From positions 1 to 24,294 of the forward strand of contig JASLKI010000334.1 of the NCBI GenBank assembly GCA_030747575.1: DNA of 24,294 nt. The letters are read 5' to 3'. A program made the translations under genes and the position numbers. How positions within the stretch are numbered: position 1 is the first letter of the stretch; every line of letters starts with the position of its first letter. This DNA is from Verrucomicrobiota bacterium. GTDB taxonomy: Bacteria > Verrucomicrobiota > Verrucomicrobiia > Limisphaerales > UBA1096. Below are positions 1 to 7,191 of this stretch, one piece after another. The notes below the pieces were generated by a model. That model was given only the letters and a program-made list of their open reading frames with translations. It searched no databases and was not told where the DNA came from.

Positions 1-94
1 GAGGCTGTATCTGGATTTGGCTGGTCGTATGAAAACCAATTGCCCTGGTTTTTATCTCTTCCACAGTCGCCAGTTACCTTAGGTTGAGCTGTTG
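1..94. other. Upstream stretch, possible tail of a preceding gene
   Basis: Two + strand frames are open from the window edge. One ends at a TAG at 80-82 and the other at a TGA at 85-87. The first would give a peptide end containing CPGFYLFHSRQLP, which vaguely recalls LysR-type regulator C-termini, but 26 codons are too few to decide. No convincing promoter or terminator is visible here. Confidence 0.2.
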
Positions 95-250
95 ATGAAA
101 GAAGGATTTGTGTTTTCCATTAGTGACCAGATGGTGGTACCGCAAACTAGCCAAGCCTATGTGTACGCTTGCGATTTTCGGCCAATCAGTTTGAATGGCG
201 TCTCGGCAGGAAGGGCCGTTGGTTTGGCATTGGCCAAGCGCAGGGAATGA
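95..250 (+). CDS. Possible small ORF coupled to gspE
   Basis: An ATG at 95 opens a 51-codon frame whose TGA (248-250) overlaps the proposed gspE ATG (247) as ATGA, the same coupling style used later in this operon. An AGG-containing stretch lies about 10 bases before the ATG. The predicted peptide starts MKEGFVFSISDQ, ends ALAKRRE, and has no domain I recognise. The repeated palindrome (TTGGCCAAG, 230-238) falls within its last codons. Codon usage is only weakly coding-like. It could equally be untranslated leader, so the call rests almost entirely on the overlap. Confidence 0.25.
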   Translation: MKEGFVFSISDQMVVPQTSQAYVYACDFRPISLNGVSAGRAVGLALAKRRE

Positions 251-1917
251 GCAGTTATCAACAGGTTTTGGTGGAGAAAGGGTTGGTGTCCGTGGAGGAC
301 ATTGATGCCGCCGATCGTCTGCGCGAGGAGAAGGGTCTGCGCTTGGACCGGGCGCTGATCCAAAACGGTGCGATTACTGAGCGTGCATTTCTTGAGGTAA
401 TGGGGGAGCGGCTTGACTTCGATGTGATCGACCTGCCCGGTGTAGCCATCGATCCCGAAGCCATCCAATCGCTTCCATCGCGGTTCGTGTATCGCAATCA
501 CCTCGCACCCATTGCCCGGGACAATGGCACGCTCAAGGTGGCCACGAGTGACCCGTTTGACCTGTATGTGTTCGACGAGATCAAGCTGTTGACCGGGCTG
601 GAGGTGCGGCCGGTGCTGGCTCCCTTCGACGAGGTTGATAAGGTCATCAAGGAGCACTACGGCGTCGGTGGCGACACGGTTGAGGAAATGACCGGCGGTG
701 AGGATCTCTCCCTCTCCGGCTCGGAGGATGACAGCCAGGACCTGTTGCAAATGGCGCAGGAGGCCAGCGTCATCAAGCTGGTCAACGAGATCATCCTTGA
801 GGCGATTAACGAGCGCGCTAGCGACATTCATATCGAGCCTTACGAGCGGACGCTCTCGATTCGGTACCGCATCGACGGCGTGTTGCAGGAGGCCGCCGTG
901 CCGCCGCAGATCAATCGGTTCAAGGCGGCGATCATCAGCCGTGTTAAGATACTCTCGAACATGAACATCGCCGAGCGGCGATTGCCACAGGACGGACGCA
1001 TCAAGTTCTCGGTCGGCAGCCGGCAGGTGGATGTTCGTGTGAGCGTGATCCCGATGATTTTTGGCGAAGGCGTCGTAATGCGAATCCTTGACAAGACAAC
1101 GGTTCTTTACAGCCTCCCGGAGCTGGGGCTAGACGAGAAAACGTTCCAACAGTTTCAGGGGCTGATCGACAAGCCGCACGGCATTCTCCTTGTCACCGGC
1201 CCGACCGGCAGCGGTAAAACGACCACGCTTTATGCCGCGCTCAATGCCATCGTCGGCCCAGAGAAAAAGGTGATCACTACCGAGGATCCGGTGGAGTACA
1301 ATCTCGAGGGCGTGAACCAGATCCCGGTCGACCACAAAGTCGGCATGTCGTTCGCCATGGGGCTTCGTGCCATCCTGCGTCACGACCCGGACGTGGTGAT
1401 GATCGGTGAGATTCGGGATCTCGAGACGGCGCAGGCGGCCACGCAGGCCTCGCTGACCGGTCATTTGGTCTTATCCACGCTGCACACGAACGACGCCGCC
1501 TCGGCGGCTACGCGCCTGATTGATATGGGAGTCGAGCCGTTCCTCGTCAGCAGTACGCTAAGCGGCGTGATGGCCCAGCGCTTGGTCCGCGTCATTTGTC
1601 CCGACTGCAAAACCGAGCTGAACCCCACCGAAGTAAAATACCCGAAGACGGCTGGCATTTCAAAAAGTGACAAGATGTATCACGGAAGAGGTTGCCGCCA
1701 ATGCCGCAACAGCGGGTATCGGGGCCGGACGGGCCTGTACGAGTTGCTGATGATGAACGAGGAACTGGGTGAAAAAATCATCGAGCGCGTCGCGTCAACT
1801 GAGTTGGTTCGCATCGGTCGGGCCAACGGCATGCGGCTGCTTAGCGAGGACGGCTGGGACAAGGTTGGGTGCGGAACCACCACGCCGGAGGAAGTCATGC
1901 GTGTGACCGCCGAGTAA
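247..1917 (+). CDS. gspE: Type II secretion assembly ATPase GspE
   Basis: This is the cytoplasmic hexameric ATPase that powers pseudopilus assembly. The N-terminal third resembles the MshEN/T2SSE N-terminal domain that docks on the inner-membrane GspL-type partner. The ATPase core has a Walker A motif GPTGSGKTT at residues 318-326. Downstream are an Asp-box/Walker B segment (DPDVVMIGEIRD) and the His-box LSTLHTND. A zinc-binding tetracysteine follows, CPDC (C451, C454) and CRQC (C483, C486), as in the GspE/PilB family. The reading frame stays open back to a TTG at 169, but the ATG at 247 gives the usual family N-terminus (MSSYQQVLVEKGL) and is preferred, giving 556 residues, a normal length. 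It is the first gene of the T2SS operon, and gspF begins 11 bases after its stop. The related ATPase PilB is a less likely alternative, because the neighbours are GspG-K pseudopilins. Confidence 0.95.
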   Translation: MSSYQQVLVEKGLVSVEDIDAADRLREEKGLRLDRALIQNGAITERAFLEVMGERLDFDVIDLPGVAIDPEAIQSLPSRFVYRNHLAPIARDNGTLKVATSDPFDLYVFDEIKLLTGLEVRPVLAPFDEVDKVIKEHYGVGGDTVEEMTGGEDLSLSGSEDDSQDLLQMAQEASVIKLVNEIILEAINERASDIHIEPYERTLSIRYRIDGVLQEAAVPPQINRFKAAIISRVKILSNMNIAERRLPQDGRIKFSVGSRQVDVRVSVIPMIFGEGVVMRILDKTTVLYSLPELGLDEKTFQQFQGLIDKPHGILLVTGPTGSGKTTTLYAALNAIVGPEKKVITTEDPVEYNLEGVNQIPVDHKVGMSFAMGLRAILRHDPDVVMIGEIRDLETAQAATQASLTGHLVLSTLHTNDAASAATRLIDMGVEPFLVSSTLSGVMAQRLVRVICPDCKTELNPTEVKYPKTAGISKSDKMYHGRGCRQCRNSGYRGRTGLYELLMMNEELGEKIIERVASTELVRIGRANGMRLLSEDGWDKVGCGTTTPEEVMRVTAE

Positions 1918-1928
1918 GCCAAGTTGCC

Positions 1929-3131
1929 ATGCCCAAGTTTCAGTACACAGCCCGAAACCTGACCGGCGGAAAAGTCACCGGCCACATCGAAGCAGACGCG
2001 CAGGGAGCTGCCATCCAGTTGATCGAGGGGAGGGATCTTTTTCCGCTGGACGTCTGGAACACCGAGGGCGAACGCAGCACCAAGTCGTTCCGCGGCCGTA
2101 TCTCGAATCGCGACCTCGGCGTGATGTACGGGCAGCTCTCCGATTTGCTCGGCTCCGGCGTGCCGTTGCTGCGCTCGCTCAAGTCGCTCATCAAATCGAC
2201 CGTCAACAAGCGACTCGCCGGGATTTTGCGCGACATTCACAACGCCGTGGCCGACGGCAGAACGCTGTTCGAGTCGATGGCCGAACATGGTGAAGTGTTC
2301 CCCACGCTGCATACCGTCATGGTGCAGGCGGGCGAGCGGGCCAGTTTTTTGGAGGACGTGCTGGAGAGCCTGTCCGTGTTTCTCGAGCGACTCGACGAAC
2401 TGCGCGGCAAAGTGCTCGGCGCGCTCGTTTACCCAGTGATGCTCGTCATGCTCGGCGGTGTTGTGATGATTGCCGCGCTGGTATTTTTTGTGCCCAAGTT
2501 TGAGCCAATGCTGGCCGGGATCGACAAGCCGATGCCGACGGAAGTGGTCTTTATCCTGAGCGCGACCATTCGCAACTATTGGCTGTTCCTGATGGCAGGG
2601 TTGGCCGGAATTGTCGCGCTGTTTTGGAGTGTGCTCCAGAGTCCCACCGGCAAACAGGCGATGGAGCGATGGCGACTAAAAATCCCGGTGGCCGGAACGG
2701 CGCTGCGTATGGTGGCGATCACCCGGTTTTGCCGTATCCTTGGTACGATGCTGGCCAACGGCGTGCCAATTCTGCAGGCGCTGGCCATCAGCCGCGACGC
2801 CACCGGCTCGGCGCTGCTTGCGGGAAACATTGACGATGCCATCGAAAACGTCCGCGCCGGCGAACCACTCGCTGAGCCATTAAAAGCCGGAGGCATGTTC
2901 CCCGAGCAGGTGTTGGCGATGATTTCCGTTGCCGAAGAGTCGAACCAACTGCAAAAAGTGCTGCTGCAAATCGCCGACTCGGTGGAGCGGCGGACCAACC
3001 AGCAGGTGGACCAGGCCGTCCGCCTGATCGAGCCGGTGATTTTGTGTGTGGTTGCCGCCGGCATCGGCTTCTTGGCGCTTGGCCTGTTGCTGCCCATTTT
3101 CACCATGGCCAGTTCGCTTGGCCAAAGTTGA
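1929..3131 (+). CDS. gspF: Type II secretion inner-membrane platform protein GspF
   Basis: This is the polytopic inner-membrane platform protein that couples the GspE ATPase to pseudopilin insertion. It has two T2SSF domains, marked by the paired motifs LLGSGVPLLRSLKSL and MLANGVPILQALAIS. Three membrane helices are visible: around VYPVMLVMLGGVVMIAALVF, around WLFLMAGLAGIVALFW, and at the C-terminus around VILCVVAAGIGFLALGLLL. The longer open frame from 1869 overlaps gspE. The ATG at 1929 gives the standard family start MPKFQYTARN, so it was chosen, giving 400 residues, typical for the family. No strong ribosome-binding site precedes it, which suggests re-initiation after gspE. A copy of the repeated palindrome with one altered base (3117-3126) encodes its last residues. 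Confidence 0.95.
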   Translation: MPKFQYTARNLTGGKVTGHIEADAQGAAIQLIEGRDLFPLDVWNTEGERSTKSFRGRISNRDLGVMYGQLSDLLGSGVPLLRSLKSLIKSTVNKRLAGILRDIHNAVADGRTLFESMAEHGEVFPTLHTVMVQAGERASFLEDVLESLSVFLERLDELRGKVLGALVYPVMLVMLGGVVMIAALVFFVPKFEPMLAGIDKPMPTEVVFILSATIRNYWLFLMAGLAGIVALFWSVLQSPTGKQAMERWRLKIPVAGTALRMVAITRFCRILGTMLANGVPILQALAISRDATGSALLAGNIDDAIENVRAGEPLAEPLKAGGMFPEQVLAMISVAEESNQLQKVLLQIADSVERRTNQQVDQAVRLIEPVILCVVAAGIGFLALGLLLPIFTMASSLGQS

Positions 3132-3171
3132 GTCCCGCTTGGTCAGACTAAATAAAATGGCGTGGGCGAGG

Positions 3172-3200
3172 TTGACTTTTTGCTCATAACAGGTGATATT
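3172..3200 (+). promoter_or_regulatory. Candidate sigma70-type promoter for gspG
   Basis: The 228-base gap between gspF and gspG is the only sizeable gap in the T2SS operon. It contains TTGACT (3172-3177), a 17-base spacer, and GATATT (3195-3200). A separate perfect TATAAT at 3249-3254 lacks a good -35 box at the right distance. A dedicated promoter for the major pseudopilin would fit its high stoichiometry. This is a pattern match only. Confidence 0.35.
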
Positions 3201-3256
3201 TCTCCCCGTCAACCAGACGCGACACGAAGTGTTTGGAAAAAGAAAGAGTATAATAT

Positions 3257-3278
3257 GCGACAACGATTGTTGCGACAA
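3257..3278. repeat. Short direct repeat GCGACAA in gspG leader
   Basis: GCGACAA occurs at 3257-3263 and again at 3272-3278, a 15-base period, just downstream of the TATAAT at 3249. This could be an operator-like element for gspG or chance. No regulator is identifiable from the window. Confidence 0.25.
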
Positions 3279-3359
3279 AGTTGTTTTGAATGCTTCCGCT
3301 CGGTCGTCGTCCATTATGGGGTTTGATTTGAAATACGACTTTTACTTAACGAAAAAACA

Positions 3360-3893
3360 ATGAAACTGAAATCCAACACCGGTAAAGCCCACCCGGGCGC
3401 CTTCACCCTCATTGAGGTTCTATTGGTCATTGTCATCATCATGCTCTTGGCGGGGGCGATCGTGGCCTTTGTCATACCGCAGCAGGAAGGGGCGGAAAAA
3501 AACACCACCCGGATGCTGGTCAACAACGTCAAAGGCTCACTCGACAATTACCGGCTAAATATCGGCCACTACCCCACCGAGGAGGAAGGGGGACTCTTGG
3601 GTTTGGTTCAAAAACCGGAGTTCGAGAATGAGAAACTTGGCGCCAAGTGGCAGGGGCCATACGTCAAAGTCGGCACTACGTTCGGGGACGCCTGGTCCAA
3701 CACGCTGGTTTACGAGCCGGCCGATCCAGAGTTCATGCAGGCTGGCGATCCGCCTTACCGACTTTACTCCAAAGGCCCGGACGGACTGGAGGGAACGGAA
3801 GACGATATTGGCGACAAGGAAGCCCAGGAGGAGGCAGACAGTTTGGAGGAACTGAGCGAAGCAGCAGACCCGGTCACGACGGGGGATGAATAA
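3360..3893 (+). CDS. gspG: Type II secretion major pseudopilin GspG
   Basis: GspG is the main subunit of the periplasmic pseudopilus. Its type IV prepilin leader runs into GAFTLIEVLLVIVIIMLLAG. Glu19 lies at +5 if processing occurs after Ala14, rather than after the usual Gly (here Gly13). The globular domain carries GspG hallmarks: YPTEEEGGL, KWQGPYV, and the C-terminal loop GPDGLEGTEDDIGD, which matches the family's calcium-binding loop. The protein is 177 residues, somewhat longer than typical because of an acidic tail rich in Glu after the calcium loop. The start is preceded by an A-rich stretch with no Shine-Dalgarno sequence. The last codons overlap the gspH start. Confidence 0.95.
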   Translation: MKLKSNTGKAHPGAFTLIEVLLVIVIIMLLAGAIVAFVIPQQEGAEKNTTRMLVNNVKGSLDNYRLNIGHYPTEEEGGLLGLVQKPEFENEKLGAKWQGPYVKVGTTFGDAWSNTLVYEPADPEFMQAGDPPYRLYSKGPDGLEGTEDDIGDKEAQEEADSLEELSEAADPVTTGDE

Positions 3894-4590
3894 CCGGCCG
3901 CAGCTTGCCGGCACCTCCAACCACGGGTTCACGTTGTTGGAAATCCTGTTGGTGCTGGTTTTGCTGTTGCTTTTGTTTGGCGCTGCGGTTTTTGAGTTCA
4001 ACTCAATGGGCCGCGGCGCTTCGCTTTCTGGCGGAGCCGACAGGCTCGAGTCGCTTTTACGCATAGCCCGCAGCGAGGCCGAGCGCACCGGTCGAAAAAT
4101 CCGCATTCGCTTTTCCGCCGCTGACGAATTGGCGCAATCGACCGCAGCCGGCCCAGTCGCCGAGTGGGAAGCCGATCCGCTTGAGCAACCGGGGCAGTTT
4201 ACCCAACTCCCGAACAGCGTCCATTTCACCCAGGTCATGGATAATCTCGTCATCGTCGAGTCCGTCGAGTTGACTGATTTGGACTCTCAACTGTCCGCAC
4301 AACTTTCAGCCAATGCAACGCTCCCGGACAGCGACTCCGCCGCATTCTTTGAGTTGGATGAACCTCCGAAAATTCACTTTTATCCGGATGGTTCCTGCGA
4401 CTCTGTCAAGGTGCGGTTGGCCGATCGCAACCAGGACAACTCCAACAAGGCAATCGTCGAGTTGATCGGGCTGACCGGCACGGTGCGCCGGGATATCATC
4501 GAAATCACCCCGAACGAGCCGATCGGCACCGAGACCAACGAAGTAGCCCGGACAATCCAGCCGCCTGGCCAGCCACAGCCCAAGCCGTGA
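3886..4590 (+). CDS. gspH: Type II secretion minor pseudopilin GspH-like
   Basis: This is a probable minor pseudopilin of the pseudopilus tip complex. A prepilin leader of 14 residues ends in Gly, followed by FTLLEILLVLVLLLLLFGAAV with Glu19 at the canonical +5 position. The periplasmic part of about 190 residues is poorly conserved, as usual for GspH, and has no other motif I can name. It starts at ATG 3886 inside the end of gspG (8-base overlap), with a GGGGG run directly upstream that may serve as ribosome-binding site. It ends in a GTGA overlap with the next gene. At 234 residues it is long for GspH. The assignment to H rests on gene order and the N-terminal signature. Confidence 0.8.
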   Translation: MNNRPQLAGTSNHGFTLLEILLVLVLLLLLFGAAVFEFNSMGRGASLSGGADRLESLLRIARSEAERTGRKIRIRFSAADELAQSTAAGPVAEWEADPLEQPGQFTQLPNSVHFTQVMDNLVIVESVELTDLDSQLSAQLSANATLPDSDSAAFFELDEPPKIHFYPDGSCDSVKVRLADRNQDNSNKAIVELIGLTGTVRRDIIEITPNEPIGTETNEVARTIQPPGQPQPKP

Positions 4591-4988
4591 CCCCTCCAAG
4601 CTGCAAAGCCAAGCGCACGACCACTGGAGCTATTCTGTTCGAGGTCGTCCTTGCGCTCGCCTTGTTTGTCTTTGCGGCGGCGGTGATTTCCGGCGGGTTC
4701 AGTGCCTCGCTCAAGAGCGTTGATCGCATGAGGGCAGAGCTTGACGCTTCGAACTTGGCCGCCTCGACGCTGGCGGAGATCGCGCTTGCCCTCAAGCCGA
4801 TGAGCTCTTCGCCGCCCACCGATTTTGAGCCGCCGTTTGACGGATGGAATTGGGAAGTGCAAGTCACCGAACCAAGCGAAGACCTCGACATGGGCGGCGG
4901 CTTGACGTTGGTCGAGGTGATCATCCGCAACGAGACGCTGCAGCGGGAAACCCGGCTCGCCCGCATGATGCGCGGCACAACACAATGA
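4587..4988 (+). CDS. gspI: Type II secretion minor pseudopilin GspI-like
   Basis: This is a short pseudopilin of 133 residues, expected to nucleate the pseudopilus tip with GspJ and GspK. Processing is predicted after Gly14, giving a mature start AILFEVVLALALFVFAAAVI with Glu19 at +5. Size and position between GspH and GspJ fit GspI. It uses a GTG start that overlaps the gspH TGA (GTGA, 4587-4590), so translation is likely coupled. Its own TGA overlaps the gspJ ATG. The globular part is small and ends with a basic stretch (RETRLARMMRG). Confidence 0.8.
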   Translation: MTPPSCKAKRTTTGAILFEVVLALALFVFAAAVISGGFSASLKSVDRMRAELDASNLAASTLAEIALALKPMSSSPPTDFEPPFDGWNWEVQVTEPSEDLDMGGGLTLVEVIIRNETLQRETRLARMMRGTTQ

Positions 4989-5803
4989 ACACCTTTCCTG
5001 CAACGCGCTTGGCCAAGCGGCTCCGATTTGCTGCCGCCTTCACCATTCTCGAGGTAATGCTGGCCATTGTCATTGCCACGGGATTGTTGGCCACGGCGAT
5101 GTATTACTACCAGCAGGCGGCCCGGTTCCGGAACGACTTGCTGGAGGAAACCGAGCGCATCGGCAGTGCGCGACTGATCCTCGACCGCTTGAGCACGGAA
5201 CTCCGGTGCTCGCTGTACCATCCTGCCCGCAGCGTAGGCGCGAAGGGTGGGGCGGACTGGATTGAGTTCCTGAAATCCAGCGTCCCAAGCCAAGCCAGTT
5301 GGCGGGTGCAAACCGAGTCTGAATCCCCAGCTTACCCCGAGACCGGCTACCGGCTTATCCGCTACGAACTGCTCAAAAAACCCCTGCCCAGCGGTTCGCT
5401 TGACAACGAAGCCAACCAACAAATGGTCGAACAAATGACATCGCAAACGGTACGCCGTTCCGGCGATACCAACGATGTGCTGGCCTCATTGATGCAGGGC
5501 GATGCCATCAACCGAATCGAGCGACGCCTGCTCTCGGCCAAGGCGTCCACCAACAGCGTGGTCGCATTGCGAATCAATCCTGTCCGCATCACCGACCGGT
5601 TGAAATATCTAAAGTTTCGTTACCTCAATGGCAGCGCGTGGGTGAACACTTGGCCCGGACCGCAATTGCCACTTGGGGTCGAGGTCAGCCTCGGCATCGA
5701 GCCGATGTCCGCAACAAACCTGCTCGAGGATTACACTAACCACGTTTTTCGCCGGATCATCCGCATCCCCGCCTGGGCGAGCGCAAACTCCATCACGCAG
5801 TGA
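4985..5803 (+). CDS. gspJ: Type II secretion minor pseudopilin GspJ-like
   Basis: This is a minor pseudopilin, 272 residues from ATG 4985, which overlaps the gspI stop as ATGA. A longer open frame from 4844 runs through gspI and was not used. The basic leader ends AAAFTILEVMLAIVIATGLLA. Glu23 is at +5 if cleavage follows Ala18, so the residue before the cut would be Ala rather than Gly. The large periplasmic domain fits GspJ, which forms a tip heterotrimer with GspI and GspK. A perfect 14-bp copy of the repeated palindrome encodes Arg-Leu-Ala-Lys-Arg in the positively charged leader (residues 8-12). Confidence 0.8.
   Translation: MNTFPATRLAKRLRFAAAFTILEVMLAIVIATGLLATAMYYYQQAARFRNDLLEETERIGSARLILDRLSTELRCSLYHPARSVGAKGGADWIEFLKSSVPSQASWRVQTESESPAYPETGYRLIRYELLKKPLPSGSLDNEANQQMVEQMTSQTVRRSGDTNDVLASLMQGDAINRIERRLLSAKASTNSVVALRINPVRITDRLKYLKFRYLNGSAWVNTWPGPQLPLGVEVSLGIEPMSATNLLEDYTNHVFRRIIRIPAWASANSITQ
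5006..5019. repeat. Iterated palindrome, 14-bp copy in gspJ
   Basis: CGCTTGGCCAAGCG is its own reverse complement. Here it is read as Arg-Leu-Ala-Lys-Arg. Confidence 0.85.
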
Positions 5804-7191
5804 ATGTCCGCCGCCACAACGTTCCCGACGATAATGCCATTGCTTTGGTAGGGGTCCTCGTCATCGTCGGTTTGCTGTCCATGATCGCGATCAGTTTGAT
5901 GTTCCGCATGCAGGCCGCCGCGACGGCATCTGCCTCCACGCTGCGCTCGGAGCAGGCTTGGGTCGTCGCCTTGAGCGGACTCGACCGGGCCATCGATGTG
6001 GTGAGCGATCCTTCCCGTACTTCGGAGGGTTGGATCGATAATCCCACCGACTTCGAGCACCAGCTGGTTTACGACGACGGCTCAGATCAGTGGTACTTCT
6101 CCGTCTTCCGGCGCAGCGTGCTCGAGACAGACGAGATTATTTTCGGCGTGCTGGATGAGGCGTCCAAGCTGCCGCTAAATGTAACCAACGTGCTGCAGTT
6201 GATGAAGGTGCCCAACATGCCACTGCCCGCCGCCGAGGCGCTGGCAGACTTCGTCGATGGCGACTCAATCGCCCGAGACAACGGAGCAGAACAGGACTCG
6301 TACGATTTGCTGCCAGTCCCGTACTCGATTCCCAACAAGCCAGTCAGTTTTCTCGACGAACTACTGTTGGCACAAGGCGTGAGCGCCGGTCACCTTTACG
6401 GCGAAGACGCCAACCGCAACCACAAACTCGACGCCAATGAGAACGACGCCGACACCCTGTTTCCGCCCGACAATCAGGACGGAACACTCAGCGGCGGGTT
6501 GCATCGTTTTTTCACGCTGCACTCGAGGGACTGGAACGTGAACCGCAACAACCAGCCGCGCCTCGACATCAACACCGTCGCACTTGACCCCGAACCCGCC
6601 GGGTTGACGGATGAGACGGTCGCCTTTCTTGAGGCGAAGCGGAAGGCAGGTCAACCGATCGCCTCACTCGCAAACCTCGTCAACGCCACGCTCATCGTCA
6701 CAGAGGAAAAAAACCAGGCTCAGCGCGAACTCAAGTCTGGCGTTGGTGCAGGAGACCTTGGCCAACTGCTGGACCGCTTCACCACCGACGCAAAGCAGAT
6801 CCGCCTCGAGAGAGTGAACATCAACACCGCCCCGGCTAGCATCCTCGCCCAAGTGGAGGGCATCGACGAAGCCTTGGCCAGCACGATCGTCTCCGCACGA
6901 CAGGGCCTCAGCCCAGAGGCCAGCCGTTCCATCGCTTGGCTGCTGGAGGAGAGCCTGCTAGACGCCGGCCAGTTCAGGCAGATTGAGCCCCTCATCACAG
7001 CCCGCAGTTTTCAATTTCACATTCAGGTGATAGGCTACGCCCTACCCTCGGGCAGGTACCGCGTGCTCGAGGCCATCGTGGATTTAATCGGTCCCGAGCC
7101 GCGGGTTTTATATCTCCGGGACTTGACCAAGCTGGGTGTTCCGTATCCGTTTGCCTCCCGGCAGGAAATGAGAATGACAAACAATGACTGA
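5800..7191 (+). CDS. gspK: Type II secretion pseudopilin GspK
   Basis: GspK is the large pseudopilin that caps the pseudopilus. A GTG start (5800) overlaps the gspJ stop as GTGA. Residues 13-34 (AIALVGVLVIVGLLSMIAIS) form the prepilin-type helix. As is usual for GspK it lacks the +5 glutamate. The protein is 463 residues. A helix-hairpin-helix-like segment around residues 336-368 (VNINTAPASILAQVEGID) matches the T2SSK SAM-like domain. An earlier DINTVALDPEPAG segment suggests a second such unit. An imperfect palindrome copy (CTTGGCCAAC, 6757-6766) is present in the coding sequence. It overlaps the next gene by 8 bases. Confidence 0.9.
   Translation: MNVRRHNVPDDNAIALVGVLVIVGLLSMIAISLMFRMQAAATASASTLRSEQAWVVALSGLDRAIDVVSDPSRTSEGWIDNPTDFEHQLVYDDGSDQWYFSVFRRSVLETDEIIFGVLDEASKLPLNVTNVLQLMKVPNMPLPAAEALADFVDGDSIARDNGAEQDSYDLLPVPYSIPNKPVSFLDELLLAQGVSAGHLYGEDANRNHKLDANENDADTLFPPDNQDGTLSGGLHRFFTLHSRDWNVNRNNQPRLDINTVALDPEPAGLTDETVAFLEAKRKAGQPIASLANLVNATLIVTEEKNQAQRELKSGVGAGDLGQLLDRFTTDAKQIRLERVNINTAPASILAQVEGIDEALASTIVSARQGLSPEASRSIAWLLEESLLDAGQFRQIEPLITARSFQFHIQVIGYALPSGRYRVLEAIVDLIGPEPRVLYLRDLTKLGVPYPFASRQEMRMTNND

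Noticed and set aside
169..246. TTG start extending GspE by 26 residues
   Set aside because: The extra residues do not match GspE N-termini, and the ATG at 247 gives the standard family start.
157..831. 224-codon open frame on the - strand
   Set aside because: It is antisense to the conserved N-terminal domain of gspE and shows no domain of its own.
4505..5446. 313-codon open frame on the - strand
   Set aside because: It is antisense to gspH, gspI and gspJ, whose prepilin leaders and coupled starts are convincing.
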